A stretch of 64,000 nucleotides of DNA, taken from Corynebacterium sp. P4-C1 (GTDB lineage Bacteria > Actinomycetota > Actinomycetes > Mycobacteriales > Mycobacteriaceae). The DNA lies in assembly GCF_030503595.1 (NCBI RefSeq), contig NZ_CP129966.1:1860001-1924000 (forward strand), in the 5' to 3' direction. Shown here piece after piece: positions 50,135 to 60,354 of the stretch. Position numbers and translations under genes: made by a program. The notes under the pieces were generated by a model, which saw only the letters and a program-made list of their open reading frames with translations, was not told the DNA's origin and ran no database searches. The first letter of the stretch is position 1. Every line of letters begins with the position of its first letter.

Positions 50135-51124
50135 ATGAATCGCATGGTCACTCTCATTCTCATCGCAGTCGCGGGTCTCGCCGGCCAGCTTGTCGACGGC
50201 GGCCTCGGCATGGGCTTCGGCGTCACCTCCACCACCATCTTGATCATGCTCGCCAGCCTCGGCCCCGCACAGGCCTCCGCCGTCGTGCACACGGCTGAGC
50301 TGGGCACGACACTGGTCTCCGGAATCAGTCACTGGCGTTTCGGCAACGTGGATTGGCGGGTGGTCGCCGCGATCGGCATACCGGGCTCAATCGGTGCTTT
50401 CGCCGGTGCGACAGTCCTGTCGAACCTGTCGACGGAATCCGCTAAGCCCATCATGTCACTCATTCTCGCCGCGATCGGTGTGAACTTGGTGTGGCGCTTC
50501 TCCCGCGGCATTGTCCGCCGCAAGGCGGTCGACACGCCGCACTCCAAGCCTTTCCTCGGCGTGCTGGGCATCTTCGGCGGCTTCGTCGACGCGACCGGTG
50601 GCGGCGGCTGGGGCCCGGTGACTACCTCGACCCTGCTGTCCGCCGGCCGCAGTGAGCCGCGCTGCATCGTCGGCACCGTGAACACCGCCGAGTTTTTTGT
50701 CACCGCCGCTGCCACCGCCGGATTCGTCATCGGCATGTGGGAAGATCTCGTGGCGAATCTGGCTGCCGTGCTCGCCCTGCTTGTCGGCGGCGTGATCGCC
50801 GCACCGCTGGCCGCGTGGCTGGTCACCCGCCTCAACCCGATCCTGCTCGGCGGCATCGTGGGCACCCTGATTGTGACCCTCAACCTGCCGGTCGTGCTGA
50901 AGGCCCTGGGTGTCGGCGCCTCCGTTCTTGTCGCCGTGCGCATAGCCGCCATCGTGGTCGGCGTGGCCCTTTCCATTCGCGGCTGGAAGAAGGCCCGGGA
51001 GAATTCCCGCGCCGCCGCCGAGAAGGAGGGTGCCAGTCAAGCCGGCTACGAGGAGGACGCCGCGGGCAGAGTGACTGGCTCCTCGGCTTCCGCCACCGGA
51101 TCTCCGACTGCGGCCCGCCGCTAG
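50135..51124 (+). CDS. cysZ: TauE/SafE-family sulfate/sulfite permease
   Basis: 329 aa with eight helices. Family features LVDGGLGMGFGVTSTTILIM at the N terminus and the repeated GIFGGFVDATGGGGWGPVTTSTLL in the middle. Last gene of the cys operon, 3 bp after cysY, so likely a sulfate (or sulfite) importer as proposed for CysZ of C. glutamicum. The tail is hydrophilic, Ala/Ser/Thr-rich. Confidence 0.88.
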   Translation: MNRMVTLILIAVAGLAGQLVDGGLGMGFGVTSTTILIMLASLGPAQASAVVHTAELGTTLVSGISHWRFGNVDWRVVAAIGIPGSIGAFAGATVLSNLSTESAKPIMSLILAAIGVNLVWRFSRGIVRRKAVDTPHSKPFLGVLGIFGGFVDATGGGGWGPVTTSTLLSAGRSEPRCIVGTVNTAEFFVTAAATAGFVIGMWEDLVANLAAVLALLVGGVIAAPLAAWLVTRLNPILLGGIVGTLIVTLNLPVVLKALGVGASVLVAVRIAAIVVGVALSIRGWKKARENSRAAAEKEGASQAGYEEDAAGRVTGSSASATGSPTAARR

Positions 51125-51165
51125 CCACGTCGCAGCCCTGAACCGCGGACTTCCGCATCAGAACT

Positions 51166-51228
51166 CCCCCGCATCGTTCACGCTCTCGCTCCTGCCCGGC
51201 AGGACGGACGACGTGACAGGTGCGGGGG
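51166..51228 (+). terminator. Structured region after cysZ
   Basis: Outer stem CCCCCGCA (51166-51173) with TGCGGGGG (51221-51228); inner perfect hairpin TCCTGCC-C-GGCAGGA (51190-51204). No T-run directly after the inner stem. Probably the operon terminator; the nested form could also be a structured RNA. Confidence 0.45.
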
Positions 51229-51262
51229 AAATTCCGCTTTTCTTAGCGTGCATTTTCTCCAG

Positions 51263-51284
51263 ATACATGAGGTGTCATATGTAT
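51263..51284. promoter_or_regulatory. ATACAT/ATGTAT inverted repeat, possible MarR operator
   Basis: ATACAT (51263-51268) and ATGTAT (51279-51284), 10-bp spacer, in an AT-rich stretch about 100 bp before the SRPBCC-MarR gene pair. MarR proteins often bind such palindromes in their own promoter. Confidence 0.35.
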
Positions 51285-51380
51285 GCGAAATTGGGAATGG
51301 GGATTCCTACTTGCATTATCTCACACATATCCTGAACAGCTTTCGGGCGAGCGATCCCAAGTTCGACTATTCTCCGTGAC

Positions 51381-51788
51381 ATGACATGGAATACGGATTT
51401 TGGCACCGAAACGACAATTCACGCGACCGGGGAAGAAGTGATGGGCGTGCTCGCCGATGTGGAAGGGTTGCCGGCATGGAACCCGGCTTTCACATGGGTC
51501 GGGCCACAGCAAGACGATGGAGCGCATTCGCTCATCGTGCAGCGGGTCCTGCGTGGGTCCATCAGAATGACAAAGTCGGGGGCGACGGTGGATTACGCTA
51601 TCGAGATCCCCGGTTTGGTGGAGCACTCGACGTTCCGGATTGACGATAATGTGGACGGCACAACGCGAGTGACCCACCGCGTCCAGCAGGCAGGTCCGCT
51701 CTCACGGCTCATCGGGGCGCGGGAGGCGTCGCTTGTCCCGGGGAAGAGACTGGACCGGCTGGAAAGGGTCCTCGCTGGGACATACTGA
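51381..51788 (+). CDS. SRPBCC (polyketide cyclase/START-like) protein
   Basis: 135 aa with the START-like fold pattern: TTIHATGEEVMGVLADVEGLPAWNPAF at the N terminus, a central beta region, and a long C-terminal helix (PLSRLIGAREASLVPGKRLDRLERVL). SRPBCC proteins bind hydrophobic ligands. ATG at 51381 follows a GACTATTCT sequence at -10 distance and lacks a clear ribosome binding site, so leaderless translation is possible. It is 28 bp upstream of a MarR regulator that may respond to the same ligand; this is inference. Confidence 0.75.
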   Translation: MTWNTDFGTETTIHATGEEVMGVLADVEGLPAWNPAFTWVGPQQDDGAHSLIVQRVLRGSIRMTKSGATVDYAIEIPGLVEHSTFRIDDNVDGTTRVTHRVQQAGPLSRLIGAREASLVPGKRLDRLERVLAGTY

Positions 51789-51816
51789 CAAGGCCACGCC
51801 GCCGGAAAGGAATCGG

Positions 51817-52308
51817 ATGCCAGGACTGTTGCCCGCTGACCCGGAGAGGTTCCGTTATCTCGTCCTGGCACTGCAAAGGCAGGGGAGCCGCGAGCTGAAC
51901 CGACTTTTCGCCGATATGGGTCTGACCACTTCGCAGGCCGAGGCGTTGGAGATCCTCGGCGCCTACGGCCCGATCAGCACAAAGGAAGCGGGTGCGTACT
52001 TGATCTGCGAATCCGGTAGCCCTAGCCGGTTGCTCGCGGCTCTCGCCGCGAAGGGGCTTACTGTCGCGTCCCAGTCTGCGCAGGATAAACGGCTCACTCT
52101 CCACGCGCTCACCCCGGAAGGCCGGGCGGCTGTGGCGGCGATCCAGGAGCAGAACCGCGCCTTCGAAGCAGAACTGGCGCGGCGGATGGACAAGGCGGCT
52201 TCGGAGGTTGACGGCACGGGACTCGCGCAACTCGCCGCGCTCGTGACGGACCCCGAGCTCAACGGCGCCTTGCGGCGGCGCTTCCCCGACCTTTTCCCAG
52301 CGGGCTAA
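51817..52308 (+). CDS. MarR-family transcriptional regulator
   Basis: 163 aa. Winged helix with MGLTTSQAEALEILGAYGPISTKEAGAYLICESGSPSRLLAALAAKGL and the wing SAQDKRLTLHALTPEGRAA, flanked by dimerisation helices. ATG at 51817 with GGAAAGGAA ribosome binding site; an in-frame start at 51733 lies inside the SRPBCC gene and is rejected. Probable targets are its own operon and the cys-distal region; ligand unknown. Confidence 0.85.
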   Translation: MPGLLPADPERFRYLVLALQRQGSRELNRLFADMGLTTSQAEALEILGAYGPISTKEAGAYLICESGSPSRLLAALAAKGLTVASQSAQDKRLTLHALTPEGRAAVAAIQEQNRAFEAELARRMDKAASEVDGTGLAQLAALVTDPELNGALRRRFPDLFPAG

Positions 52309-52343
52309 ACTGGCCCTAGTTATTCGCGATATGAAGGACAATC

Positions 52344-53021
52344 ATGCTCGTCAGTGAATCACTGTTTCTGCTGCTCTCAAACAAGTCTGACCGTTTTGAG
52401 ATCGGTGTGAGCCATCAGCGTGTGGCCCTCAACGGTGCTTTGCTGTGCGACCTGGTCGCCACCGGACTGGCTACGATTCACGACGGTAAGTCCGCGACCG
52501 TGACAGCGACAGAGGGCGCCGCCCAGCGCGCGTCTGCCCACCCTGCATTGGCCCACGGCGTATCCCGCCTTGAGGCGAAAAGCGAAATGTCCCTCTACTC
52601 GGCACTGCACTCCCGCAAATTCGCCGACAAGGAGGCTCTCGCGCAGCGTCTCATCGAGGAGGGTGTGCTGGACCAGGAGCGCGCCAGCTTCCTTGGTCTG
52701 AAGTGGACCCGCTTCCCGGAGAAGGACGAGACGATCGAGGCCGCAATGCGCGGTCGCTACCGCGACATCTTCCACGGCAAGGTCGAGCCGCGCCCCGAAG
52801 AGGCCATGGTGATCCTTCTGCTGAAGAATACCGGTGAGCTGCGCCGCGTCTTCCTCGACGAGATCCAAGGTGTACCGTTCAACGCCGTCCGTGTGCGGGT
52901 CCACGACATCGACCGCGCCGTGCTCGAAGGCGCAACCTTCGACCACGCCAAGGAGATCAATCTTGTCCTCGACGGCGTTGCCCAGGCGGCCGCGGTGGAA
53001 GAGGAATCGGCGTCCAGCTAG
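52344..53021 (+). CDS. GPP34 (GOLPH3/VPS74-like) family protein
   Basis: 225 aa. LVSESLFLLLSNKSDRFEIG and the later LIEEGVLDQERASFLGLKWTRFPEKDETIEAAMRGRYRDIF match the GPP34 fold, common in actinobacteria. In eukaryotes this fold binds phosphatidylinositol 4-phosphate at the Golgi; the bacterial role is unknown. ATG with AAGGACAATC upstream. Monocistronic, convergent with lplA; a long palindrome fills the gap. Confidence 0.8.
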   Translation: MLVSESLFLLLSNKSDRFEIGVSHQRVALNGALLCDLVATGLATIHDGKSATVTATEGAAQRASAHPALAHGVSRLEAKSEMSLYSALHSRKFADKEALAQRLIEEGVLDQERASFLGLKWTRFPEKDETIEAAMRGRYRDIFHGKVEPRPEEAMVILLLKNTGELRRVFLDEIQGVPFNAVRVRVHDIDRAVLEGATFDHAKEINLVLDGVAQAAAVEEESASS

Positions 53022-53054
53022 CCCCGGGGCGGCTCGAGGTCACTCTCACAAAAC

Positions 53055-53158
53055 GCAAAAGGTAACAATCGAACGGTAACTCCGCTCCATTATGTTTGCC
53101 CTTTAGGGCATGCTGCGCCATTTTGGAGCATTGTTACCGTTCAATTGTTACCTTTTGC
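53055..53158. repeat. 104-bp long palindrome with GGTAAC repeats
   Basis: 26-nt arms (53055-53080 and 53133-53158) with one mismatch. Each arm contains two GGTAAC words 8 bp apart. The 52-nt interior folds further: GCTCCA/TGGAGC-type pairing and a TGCCCT-TT-AGGGCA tip hairpin. It lies between convergent genes. It may be a large bidirectional terminator or a small palindromic (MITE-like) element. Confidence 0.7.
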
Positions 53159-53184
53159 TGTTTATTGGGGCGGCAGCCTGCCGG

Positions 53185-54255
53185 TCAGGGCACGCGGTGT
53201 GTCCAGGCCTCGGTGCCGAACTTCTCCTCCACGAGCTTCTCGGCGGCGGCAATGTCGTCGTCGGAAAGCTGGCCGGTCTCGGCCGGGTAGCGGGAGATGA
53301 ACGTGTTCATCAGCGCTTCGATGACCTCTTGGCGCGCGACACCGGTTTGGCGGCGCAACGGGTCGACGCGCTTCTTGGCCGAGCGGACGCCCTTGTCGGC
53401 CAGCTTGACCTTGCCCACACGCAGCACTTCCATCATCTTGTCGGCGTTGATGTCGTAGCTCATGGTTGTGTGGTGCAGGATCGCGCCGTTGACGCGCTTT
53501 TGGGCGGCACCGCCGATCTTTCCGCCGTCGGAGGTGATGTCGTTGATCGGCACGTACCAGGCGTTGACCCCGAGGGATTGCAGGCCGGCCAGGACCCAGG
53601 TGTCCAGGTACTGGTAGCTGTCGACGTAGCTGAGTCCCGCGACGACATCGTCGGGCACGTACATCGAATAGGTGACGCAGTTTCCGCCCTCCATGAACAT
53701 GGCGCCGCCGCCGGACATGCGGCGGACAGGAACGATCCCGTGCTTCGCGATGCCCTCCGGATCCAGCTCATTCTGGAAAGACTGGTAGGAGCCGAACACG
53801 ACGGCCTTGTCCTCCCACTCCCAGAACCTCAGGATGGGGCCCTTGCGGCCGGCGGCGACCTCCTCGAGGAGGTACTGGTCCAACGCGACGTTAACCGGCG
53901 TCGGCAGGACGGGGGAGTGGATGACGGTCCAGTTGTAGTCGGTGAGGTCCTTGGCGTCGAGAAGCGCCCGCCGCGCCGTGACGGCCACGTCCCGCGTGGA
54001 GAATCCGTGGAGGGCGACGGGCTGGCCTCCGTCGAGAGCCGCCAAGGCGTCGTCGATACGCTTCTGCAGGTCGTCGGCTGATTCTGTGACGGAGGCCCCA
54101 ACGAGTGCGCCGTTGATCGCGTCGTAGGCCTCCTCGGGCTCGAGGAAGAAATCGCCGGAGATTTTCGCGTCAGTGATCTCCGTGCCGTCGTCGGTGAGGT
54201 CGGCGACGACGAGCTTGCCGCCGGAGACCTTCACCTCGAAGTGGTGGGATGCCAT
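53185..54255 (-). CDS. lplA: Lipoate-protein ligase
   Basis: 356 aa. The BPL_LplA_LipB core has RFWEWEDKAVVFGSYQS, the RRMSGGGAMFMEGGNCVTYS lipoyl-AMP loop, and KIGGAAQKRVNGAILHHTTM with the catalytic Lys. It attaches free lipoate to E2 subunits and GcvH. An N-terminal extension of about 100 residues precedes the catalytic domain and resembles the accessory domain of LplA in some actinobacteria. Directly followed on the same strand by nothing; the DJ-1 gene ends 1 bp upstream of its start. Confidence 0.9.
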   Translation of the reverse strand: MASHHFEVKVSGGKLVVADLTDDGTEITDAKISGDFFLEPEEAYDAINGALVGASVTESADDLQKRIDDALAALDGGQPVALHGFSTRDVAVTARRALLDAKDLTDYNWTVIHSPVLPTPVNVALDQYLLEEVAAGRKGPILRFWEWEDKAVVFGSYQSFQNELDPEGIAKHGIVPVRRMSGGGAMFMEGGNCVTYSMYVPDDVVAGLSYVDSYQYLDTWVLAGLQSLGVNAWYVPINDITSDGGKIGGAAQKRVNGAILHHTTMSYDINADKMMEVLRVGKVKLADKGVRSAKKRVDPLRRQTGVARQEVIEALMNTFISRYPAETGQLSDDDIAAAEKLVEEKFGTEAWTHRVP

Positions 54256-54786
54256 TTACTTGGCGAACTCCTCGATGAGTGCCTTGTTGAATGCCGGGAG
54301 GTCGTCCGGGGTGCGGGAGGAAACGAATCCCTTGTCCACGCGGACCTCCTCGTCCACCCACGTCGCACCCGCATTGGACAGGTCCGTCTTCAGCGAGGGG
54401 TAGGAGGTGATGGTCACACCGTTCAGGGCGTCTGCGTCGGCGAGAATCCAGCCGCCGTGGCAGATGACACCGACGGGTTTGTTCGCCTGGGTGATCTCGC
54501 GCACGAAAGCGACAGCGTTCTCGTCGGTGCGGATGGTGTCGGCGTTGCCGGTGCCGCCGGGGAGGATTAGGGCGTCGAAGTCAGCGGCGTTCGCCTCGGT
54601 GGAGGTCTGGTCGACGGTGACCTTCTCGCCGTTCTTGCCCTCGATCTCGCCGGTCTCCGTGGAGATGACGGTAATGGTTGCACCTGCCTCGGCGACAGCG
54701 TCGCGCGGGCTGGTCAGCTCCGAATCCTCGAAGCCGTCGGTGGCCAGGATTGCGATCTTCTTGTTCGACAGTGTTTCGTTGCTCAT
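54256..54786 (-). CDS. DJ-1/PfpI family protein (YhbO/protease I type)
   Basis: 176 aa. KKIAILATDGFEDSELTSP near the start, ALILPGGTGNADTI, and the nucleophile elbow GVICHGGWILADAD with the reactive Cys followed by His. Such proteins are deglycases or stress-related glutamine amidotransferase-like enzymes. Stop adjoins the lplA start; ATG at 54784-54786. The terminator at 54803-54831 separates it from the permease gene. Confidence 0.88.
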   Translation of the reverse strand: MSNETLSNKKIAILATDGFEDSELTSPRDAVAEAGATITVISTETGEIEGKNGEKVTVDQTSTEANAADFDALILPGGTGNADTIRTDENAVAFVREITQANKPVGVICHGGWILADADALNGVTITSYPSLKTDLSNAGATWVDEEVRVDKGFVSSRTPDDLPAFNKALIEEFAK

Positions 54787-54802
54787 GACGCCCCATGGTA
54801 AA

Positions 54803-54831
54803 GAAAAACGCCAGCCGGGGGGCTGGCGTTC
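54803..54831 (-). terminator. Rho-independent terminator of the AI-2E family permease gene
   Basis: AACGCCAGCC (54807-54816) pairs with GGCTGGCGTT (54821-54830) around a 4-nt loop; on the minus strand the stem is followed by TTTTTCTT. Strong. Confidence 0.85.
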
Positions 54832-54854
54832 ACTCAGAGCGTATTCAGGACGTG

Positions 54855-56330
54855 CTAGTCCTTCTTCTTTTTCTTCTCGAGGTCGTCCTCGTCGATAGCG
54901 CGGGTGTCGCCCGGAGCCTTGTTGTCCTCGGGCTGCTCCTTATCCACGCGGGTGGTACGCGGGACCTTCGTCGAGCCGAGCTTGCCAGCCTCCTCGTCGA
55001 GCTGGGTCTGGCCCTTGCGGCGGCCCATGGAACGCATGCGGTCGCGCACGGCGAGGTAGGCCTCGCGTGAGTCCAAAGTCTGGCTCTGCTGTGTGGCGAT
55101 CTGGATGTCGTCCGCGGTGATCTCGCCGGTGCGCAGGGACACCATCTCAGCCCAGTAGCGCAGCCACACTGCCGCGACAGCGCAGACGGGCACGGCCAGG
55201 AACGCGCCGATGATGCCGAACAGGGTGCCGCCGACAGCCACACCCAACAGGACGATCGCCGCGTGCAGCCCCATTGAGCGGGACTGCAGGATCGGCTGCA
55301 AGACGTTGCCCTCGATCTGCTGGACCAGAATGACCAGGCCGAGCACTAGCAGGGCCTTGGTCAAGCCGCCGGAAACAAGGGCGATGATGACCGCGAGGGC
55401 GCCGGCTGTGAAGGCACCGATGATCGGGATGAAACCACCGAAGAAAGTGATCACGGCCAGCACGGGAGCCAGGGGAACGCCAAGAATGATCAGGCCGGCA
55501 CCGATGAACACGGCATCCACGAGTGAGACAATCGCCTGCGTGCGGATGAATCCCGCGAGCGTGTTCCAGGAGCGCATGAGCACCTCAGTGAGGTGCCAGC
55601 CGACCTTCACACCGGTGTACTTGCGCAGCCACGGCAGGAAGCGGTCGCCGTCCTTCAGGAAGAAGAAGGACAAGACCAGCATCAGGGCGAGTGTCGTGCC
55701 AATGGAGGCCGCGGCGCCGATGCCCGTGACGACGCCCGAGGCAATGTTGTTGGCCTGGCCGCGGACGAATTCGCCCGCCTGGTTCACTGCCTGCTCGAGC
55801 TGGGTGGTGTCCACGTCGAAAGGCGCGGACGTCTGTAACCAGTGCAGGATTTGCTGGATGCCTTCTTCCGCCTGGTGGTAGAGCTCCACCGACTGGGTCT
55901 TGATGGTCGGGGCCATCGCGGCGAAGATGCCGCCGATGATGCCGAAGAAGCCGATCAGCACCAGGAACACTGCGAGGGTGGCAGGCACCTTGTGGTTGCG
56001 GAGCCAGCGGACCGGCGGCCACAGGACGGTGCAGAAGATTAGCGCCAGCAGCGTCGGCAGAACGCCGACCCAGATGCCGCCGATGAGCTTGACCAAAAAC
56101 GCCGTCGCGATCACGATGACGATGAAGCGCAGAGCCCAGGCAGCTGCGGTACGCCCGTCGGCCGCGATGACGTTGCCGCGGTCGATGGACTCGCCGGAGA
56201 GCGATTGCGCCGCTTGCGCCGCGGTTGGTTCTGTCGCCGGGGCCTCCACCGAATCGAGGAGGGTGGTGGCGAAGTCTTCCGCCCCATCCGTCTGGCGGGC
56301 GTCTGGACGCTTTGAATTATGTTCAGTCAC
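54855..56330 (-). CDS. AI-2E family transporter (PerM/YdiK type permease)
   Basis: About 491 aa. After an 80-residue cytoplasmic N terminus come eight helices with the family motifs (VGWHLTEVLMRSWNTLAGFIRTQ, VPLAPVLAVITFFGGFIPIIGAF, VQQIEGNVLQPILQSRSMGLH) and a charged Lys/Glu/Asp-rich tail (DEDDLEKKKKKD). Members export various solutes; despite the name few transport AI-2. Start is uncertain: GTG at 56330 (VTEHNSKRPD) is preferred, since the ATG at 56369 would add a short hydrophobic leader not typical of the family. Confidence 0.82.
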   Translation of the reverse strand: MTEHNSKRPDARQTDGAEDFATTLLDSVEAPATEPTAAQAAQSLSGESIDRGNVIAADGRTAAAWALRFIVIVIATAFLVKLIGGIWVGVLPTLLALIFCTVLWPPVRWLRNHKVPATLAVFLVLIGFFGIIGGIFAAMAPTIKTQSVELYHQAEEGIQQILHWLQTSAPFDVDTTQLEQAVNQAGEFVRGQANNIASGVVTGIGAAASIGTTLALMLVLSFFFLKDGDRFLPWLRKYTGVKVGWHLTEVLMRSWNTLAGFIRTQAIVSLVDAVFIGAGLIILGVPLAPVLAVITFFGGFIPIIGAFTAGALAVIIALVSGGLTKALLVLGLVILVQQIEGNVLQPILQSRSMGLHAAIVLLGVAVGGTLFGIIGAFLAVPVCAVAAVWLRYWAEMVSLRTGEITADDIQIATQQSQTLDSREAYLAVRDRMRSMGRRKGQTQLDEEAGKLGSTKVPRTTRVDKEQPEDNKAPGDTRAIDEDDLEKKKKKD

Positions 56331-56529
56331 GAAGAAGCATTCTGCCAGATAGGCCGAGAAAAACAACATCTAGAAGCGTTAACGGCAGGCTGAGGTTATG
56401 CCGGATTTGCGGAGGTGGACCCAAGGGGCCCACAACTTCATTAAATTTTCTGGTAAAATAATGAGCACCTACATAGTATTATGTGCAAAACCATGTGCCG
56501 GCTGGCCCCTCCCGGGGGAAACCTCAGCT

Positions 56530-57348
56530 ATGTCACTCACCCGTAGCCTGCGCCGTGCCGCAGCAGCCACCACCCTCTCCGCCGCCGTGTGCGCCAGCGC
56601 GGCAGCCCCTGCCAATGCGTGGGAGAACACGTTCGACGAATCGGTCGGCAACGAAGGGCAGTGCACCCTGGAATTCACCGAGCAGGAGAGGGAGGACATC
56701 AACGCCGCTTACGGCCTCATGTTCGGGACGATGGCGGACCTGTCTTACGAGCGTATCAACGACCTGAAGGACAGGAAGGTCTGGTGGGAATGGGCCAAAG
56801 AGACCGACCAGAAGGACTTGACGGCACCGGGCCCGCTCGGGCCCGTAACCAACGCGCAGGTGGCACTGTTCGCCGGCAAAGACAGCGGTACCTACACCAT
56901 GGCCGCCCGCTACCTCGAGCAGTCCCGTAAAGAGGTCGTGCCGTCGACTGAGCTCACGCTCACTCCGGCCGAGGCGGCGGATCTCAAGGGGGCCGGTGCG
57001 GTCAACACCGGCAGTCTCGTCGCGCCGGGTATTTGGGCCTTGATGCGGGGCAGTCTCTCGGTCGGCGATGTCACCACGATGGCCGGAGAGGCACTGAACA
57101 AGCTCGGCCCGCGCATTCAGCCGACGATCAAGAGCTACGAGAATGCGCTCACGGCCTGCGAGGAGCGTGAGAGCACCAAGGGCACGATCAAGCAGGGCTC
57201 GAGTTTGGATACCGACCAGTTCGCCGGTCTCGTCGCGGGCGGTGTGCTGGGCGGTCTGGCACTCCTCGGCCTCATCGCTGTTGCGGCCGGTCCACTGGTG
57301 AACGACTTCTTCACCAATTTCTGGAGGAACGCCGGCGTGCTGCGTTAG
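56530..57348 (+). CDS. Secreted/anchored protein of unknown function
   Basis: 272 aa. Signal peptide (RSLRRAAAATTLSAAVCASAAAPANA, cleavage likely after ANA), a helical charged ectodomain of about 190 residues, and a C-terminal hydrophobic helix (FAGLVAGGVLGGLALLGLIAVAAGPLV) with a short tail. I do not recognise a family. Start at the ATG of MSLTRSLRRA; the open frame upstream contains no signal sequence. The upstream 150 bp is AT-rich. It lies between the permease gene and dnaK and is probably monocistronic. Confidence 0.7.
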   Translation: MSLTRSLRRAAAATTLSAAVCASAAAPANAWENTFDESVGNEGQCTLEFTEQEREDINAAYGLMFGTMADLSYERINDLKDRKVWWEWAKETDQKDLTAPGPLGPVTNAQVALFAGKDSGTYTMAARYLEQSRKEVVPSTELTLTPAEAADLKGAGAVNTGSLVAPGIWALMRGSLSVGDVTTMAGEALNKLGPRIQPTIKSYENALTACEERESTKGTIKQGSSLDTDQFAGLVAGGVLGGLALLGLIAVAAGPLVNDFFTNFWRNAGVLR

Positions 57349-57397
57349 CGTCGGCGGACGCCGAAAAGTACGCCCTGAGCACTAGAAACAAAGAAAG

Positions 57398-57527
57398 TTG
57401 AGTGAACCTGGAACAACTTTATGCAACTGCGAGTTGTAGGGATTGAGTGAGTCAAGCTCAACTCTGTGACAGTGTGTCGCCTCCCGGTGGTACAGTGGCA
57501 GCCGGAAGTTGAGCGGAAGGCAGTCAA
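57398..57527 (+). promoter_or_regulatory. dnaK control region: HAIR-like boxes and SigH-type promoter
   Basis: Best HAIR-like box: TTGAGT-GAGTCAA-GCTCAA at 57443-57461 (consensus CTTGAGT-N7-ACTCAAG, 11 of 14). Degenerate copies near 57398-57416 (inside AAAGTTG...CAACTTT) and 57509-57527 (TTGAG-N9-GTCAA). GGAACA at 57410 with GTTGTA at 57433 fits a heat/oxidative-stress (SigH) promoter. The regulator HspR is encoded by the last gene of the operon. Confidence 0.6.
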
Positions 57528-57592
57528 CCTGCTGAACGGACTCGACTCGGTAACACGAAATAAACCGAATTTTTCAGGAGGACATGAACACT

Positions 57593-59446
<1,854 letters not shown>

Positions 59447-59458
59447 GGAGCTGCCACC

Positions 59459-60139
59459 ATGACCAACCCGAACGAGCAGATGCCCGATAACCCGGGCGCG
59501 CCCGAGTCGACGGACGAGGAATACGTCAGCCCCGACCAGTCCGAAACCCTGGCCCAGGAGGCCGCGGAGTCGGAGGCGTTGGCCAAGGACGACGTGGACC
59601 CGCTGTCGGACTCCGAGGTGCTCGACGCTGAGCTCGCGGACGCGTTGGACGACGCGGAGCGCGAGGTCAACCCGGACGCCGACGGTGACGGGGCGGTCTC
59701 CGACGTGGAACTCCAGCTCGCCGAGCGCACCGAGGACCTCCAGCGGGTGTCCGCTGAGTACGCGAACTACCGCCGCCGCACGGAGCGCGAGCGCTCCCAG
59801 ATCGCCAACGATGCGAAAGCAAAGGTGATCACGGAGCTGCTCCCGCTTATCGACGACTTGGAGCTCGCCCGCCAGCACGGCGATCTCGCCGAGGGCCCGT
59901 TGAAGGCATTTTCGGACAACCTGCAGGCAATCCTGCAACGCCAGAAAACGGAAGCCTTCGGTGCGGAGGGCGATGCCTTCGATCCGGAGATCCACGAGGC
60001 GGTGCAAGACCTGTCACAGGGCGACACCAAGGTTATCGGCACGGTCCTGCGCAAGGGCTACCGCGTCGGCGACCGTTTGGTCCGCAACGCGATGGTGATC
60101 ATCGCGGACCCGGACGACAACGCCGAATCCGCTGAATAG
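59459..60139 (+). CDS. grpE: Nucleotide exchange factor GrpE
   Basis: 226 aa. An acidic N-terminal 80 residues, then the coiled-coil and head: [44 protein letters not shown] and [22 protein letters not shown]. It releases ADP from DnaK. Starts 12 bp after the dnaK stop. Confidence 0.95.
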   Translation: MTNPNEQMPDNPGAPESTDEEYVSPDQSETLAQEAAESEALAKDDVDPLSDSEVLDAELADALDDAEREVNPDADGDGAVSDVELQLAERTEDLQRVSAEYANYRRRTERERSQIANDAKAKVITELLPLIDDLELARQHGDLAEGPLKAFSDNLQAILQRQKTEAFGAEGDAFDPEIHEAVQDLSQGDTKVIGTVLRKGYRVGDRLVRNAMVIIADPDDNAESAE

Positions 60140-60188
60140 TGTTGAGCGGCACTAAGTAGCGCCCAGTAGCACTCAGCGAAGCTCAGCT

Positions 60189-60246
60189 GCGGCCGGGGAG
60201 GGAAGCAAGACCATGCACGTCGACGTTCCTCCTCGGCCGCTTTTTA
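60189..60246 (+). terminator. Terminator/attenuator between grpE and dnaJ
   Basis: Stem GCGGCCGGGGAGGGAA with TTCCTCCTCGGCCGC (a few mismatches) followed by TTTTT. It would stop or reduce transcription from dnaK-grpE into dnaJ, suggesting a separate dnaJ-hspR promoter. Confidence 0.75.
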
Positions 60247-60291
60247 GATACAACACCACCACAAACGATATTTAGAACCGCGAATTACCCA

Positions 60292-60333
60292 GTGCACGAA
60301 CTAGAACTCGAACTAGAACTTGAACTGGAATAG
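60292..60333 (+). repeat. GAACTN hexanucleotide repeat encoding a (Glu-Leu)n leader peptide
   Basis: Five GAACTN units in a row plus GAATAG (60298-60333). Read from the GTG at 60292 they encode VHELELELELELE and stop, 21 nt before the dnaJ ATG and just before its ribosome binding site. No ribosome binding site is obvious for the mini-frame. The repeat could be length-variable. Confidence 0.5.
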
Positions 60334-60354
60334 GGCAGAAGGGAGGAGGCGCAC

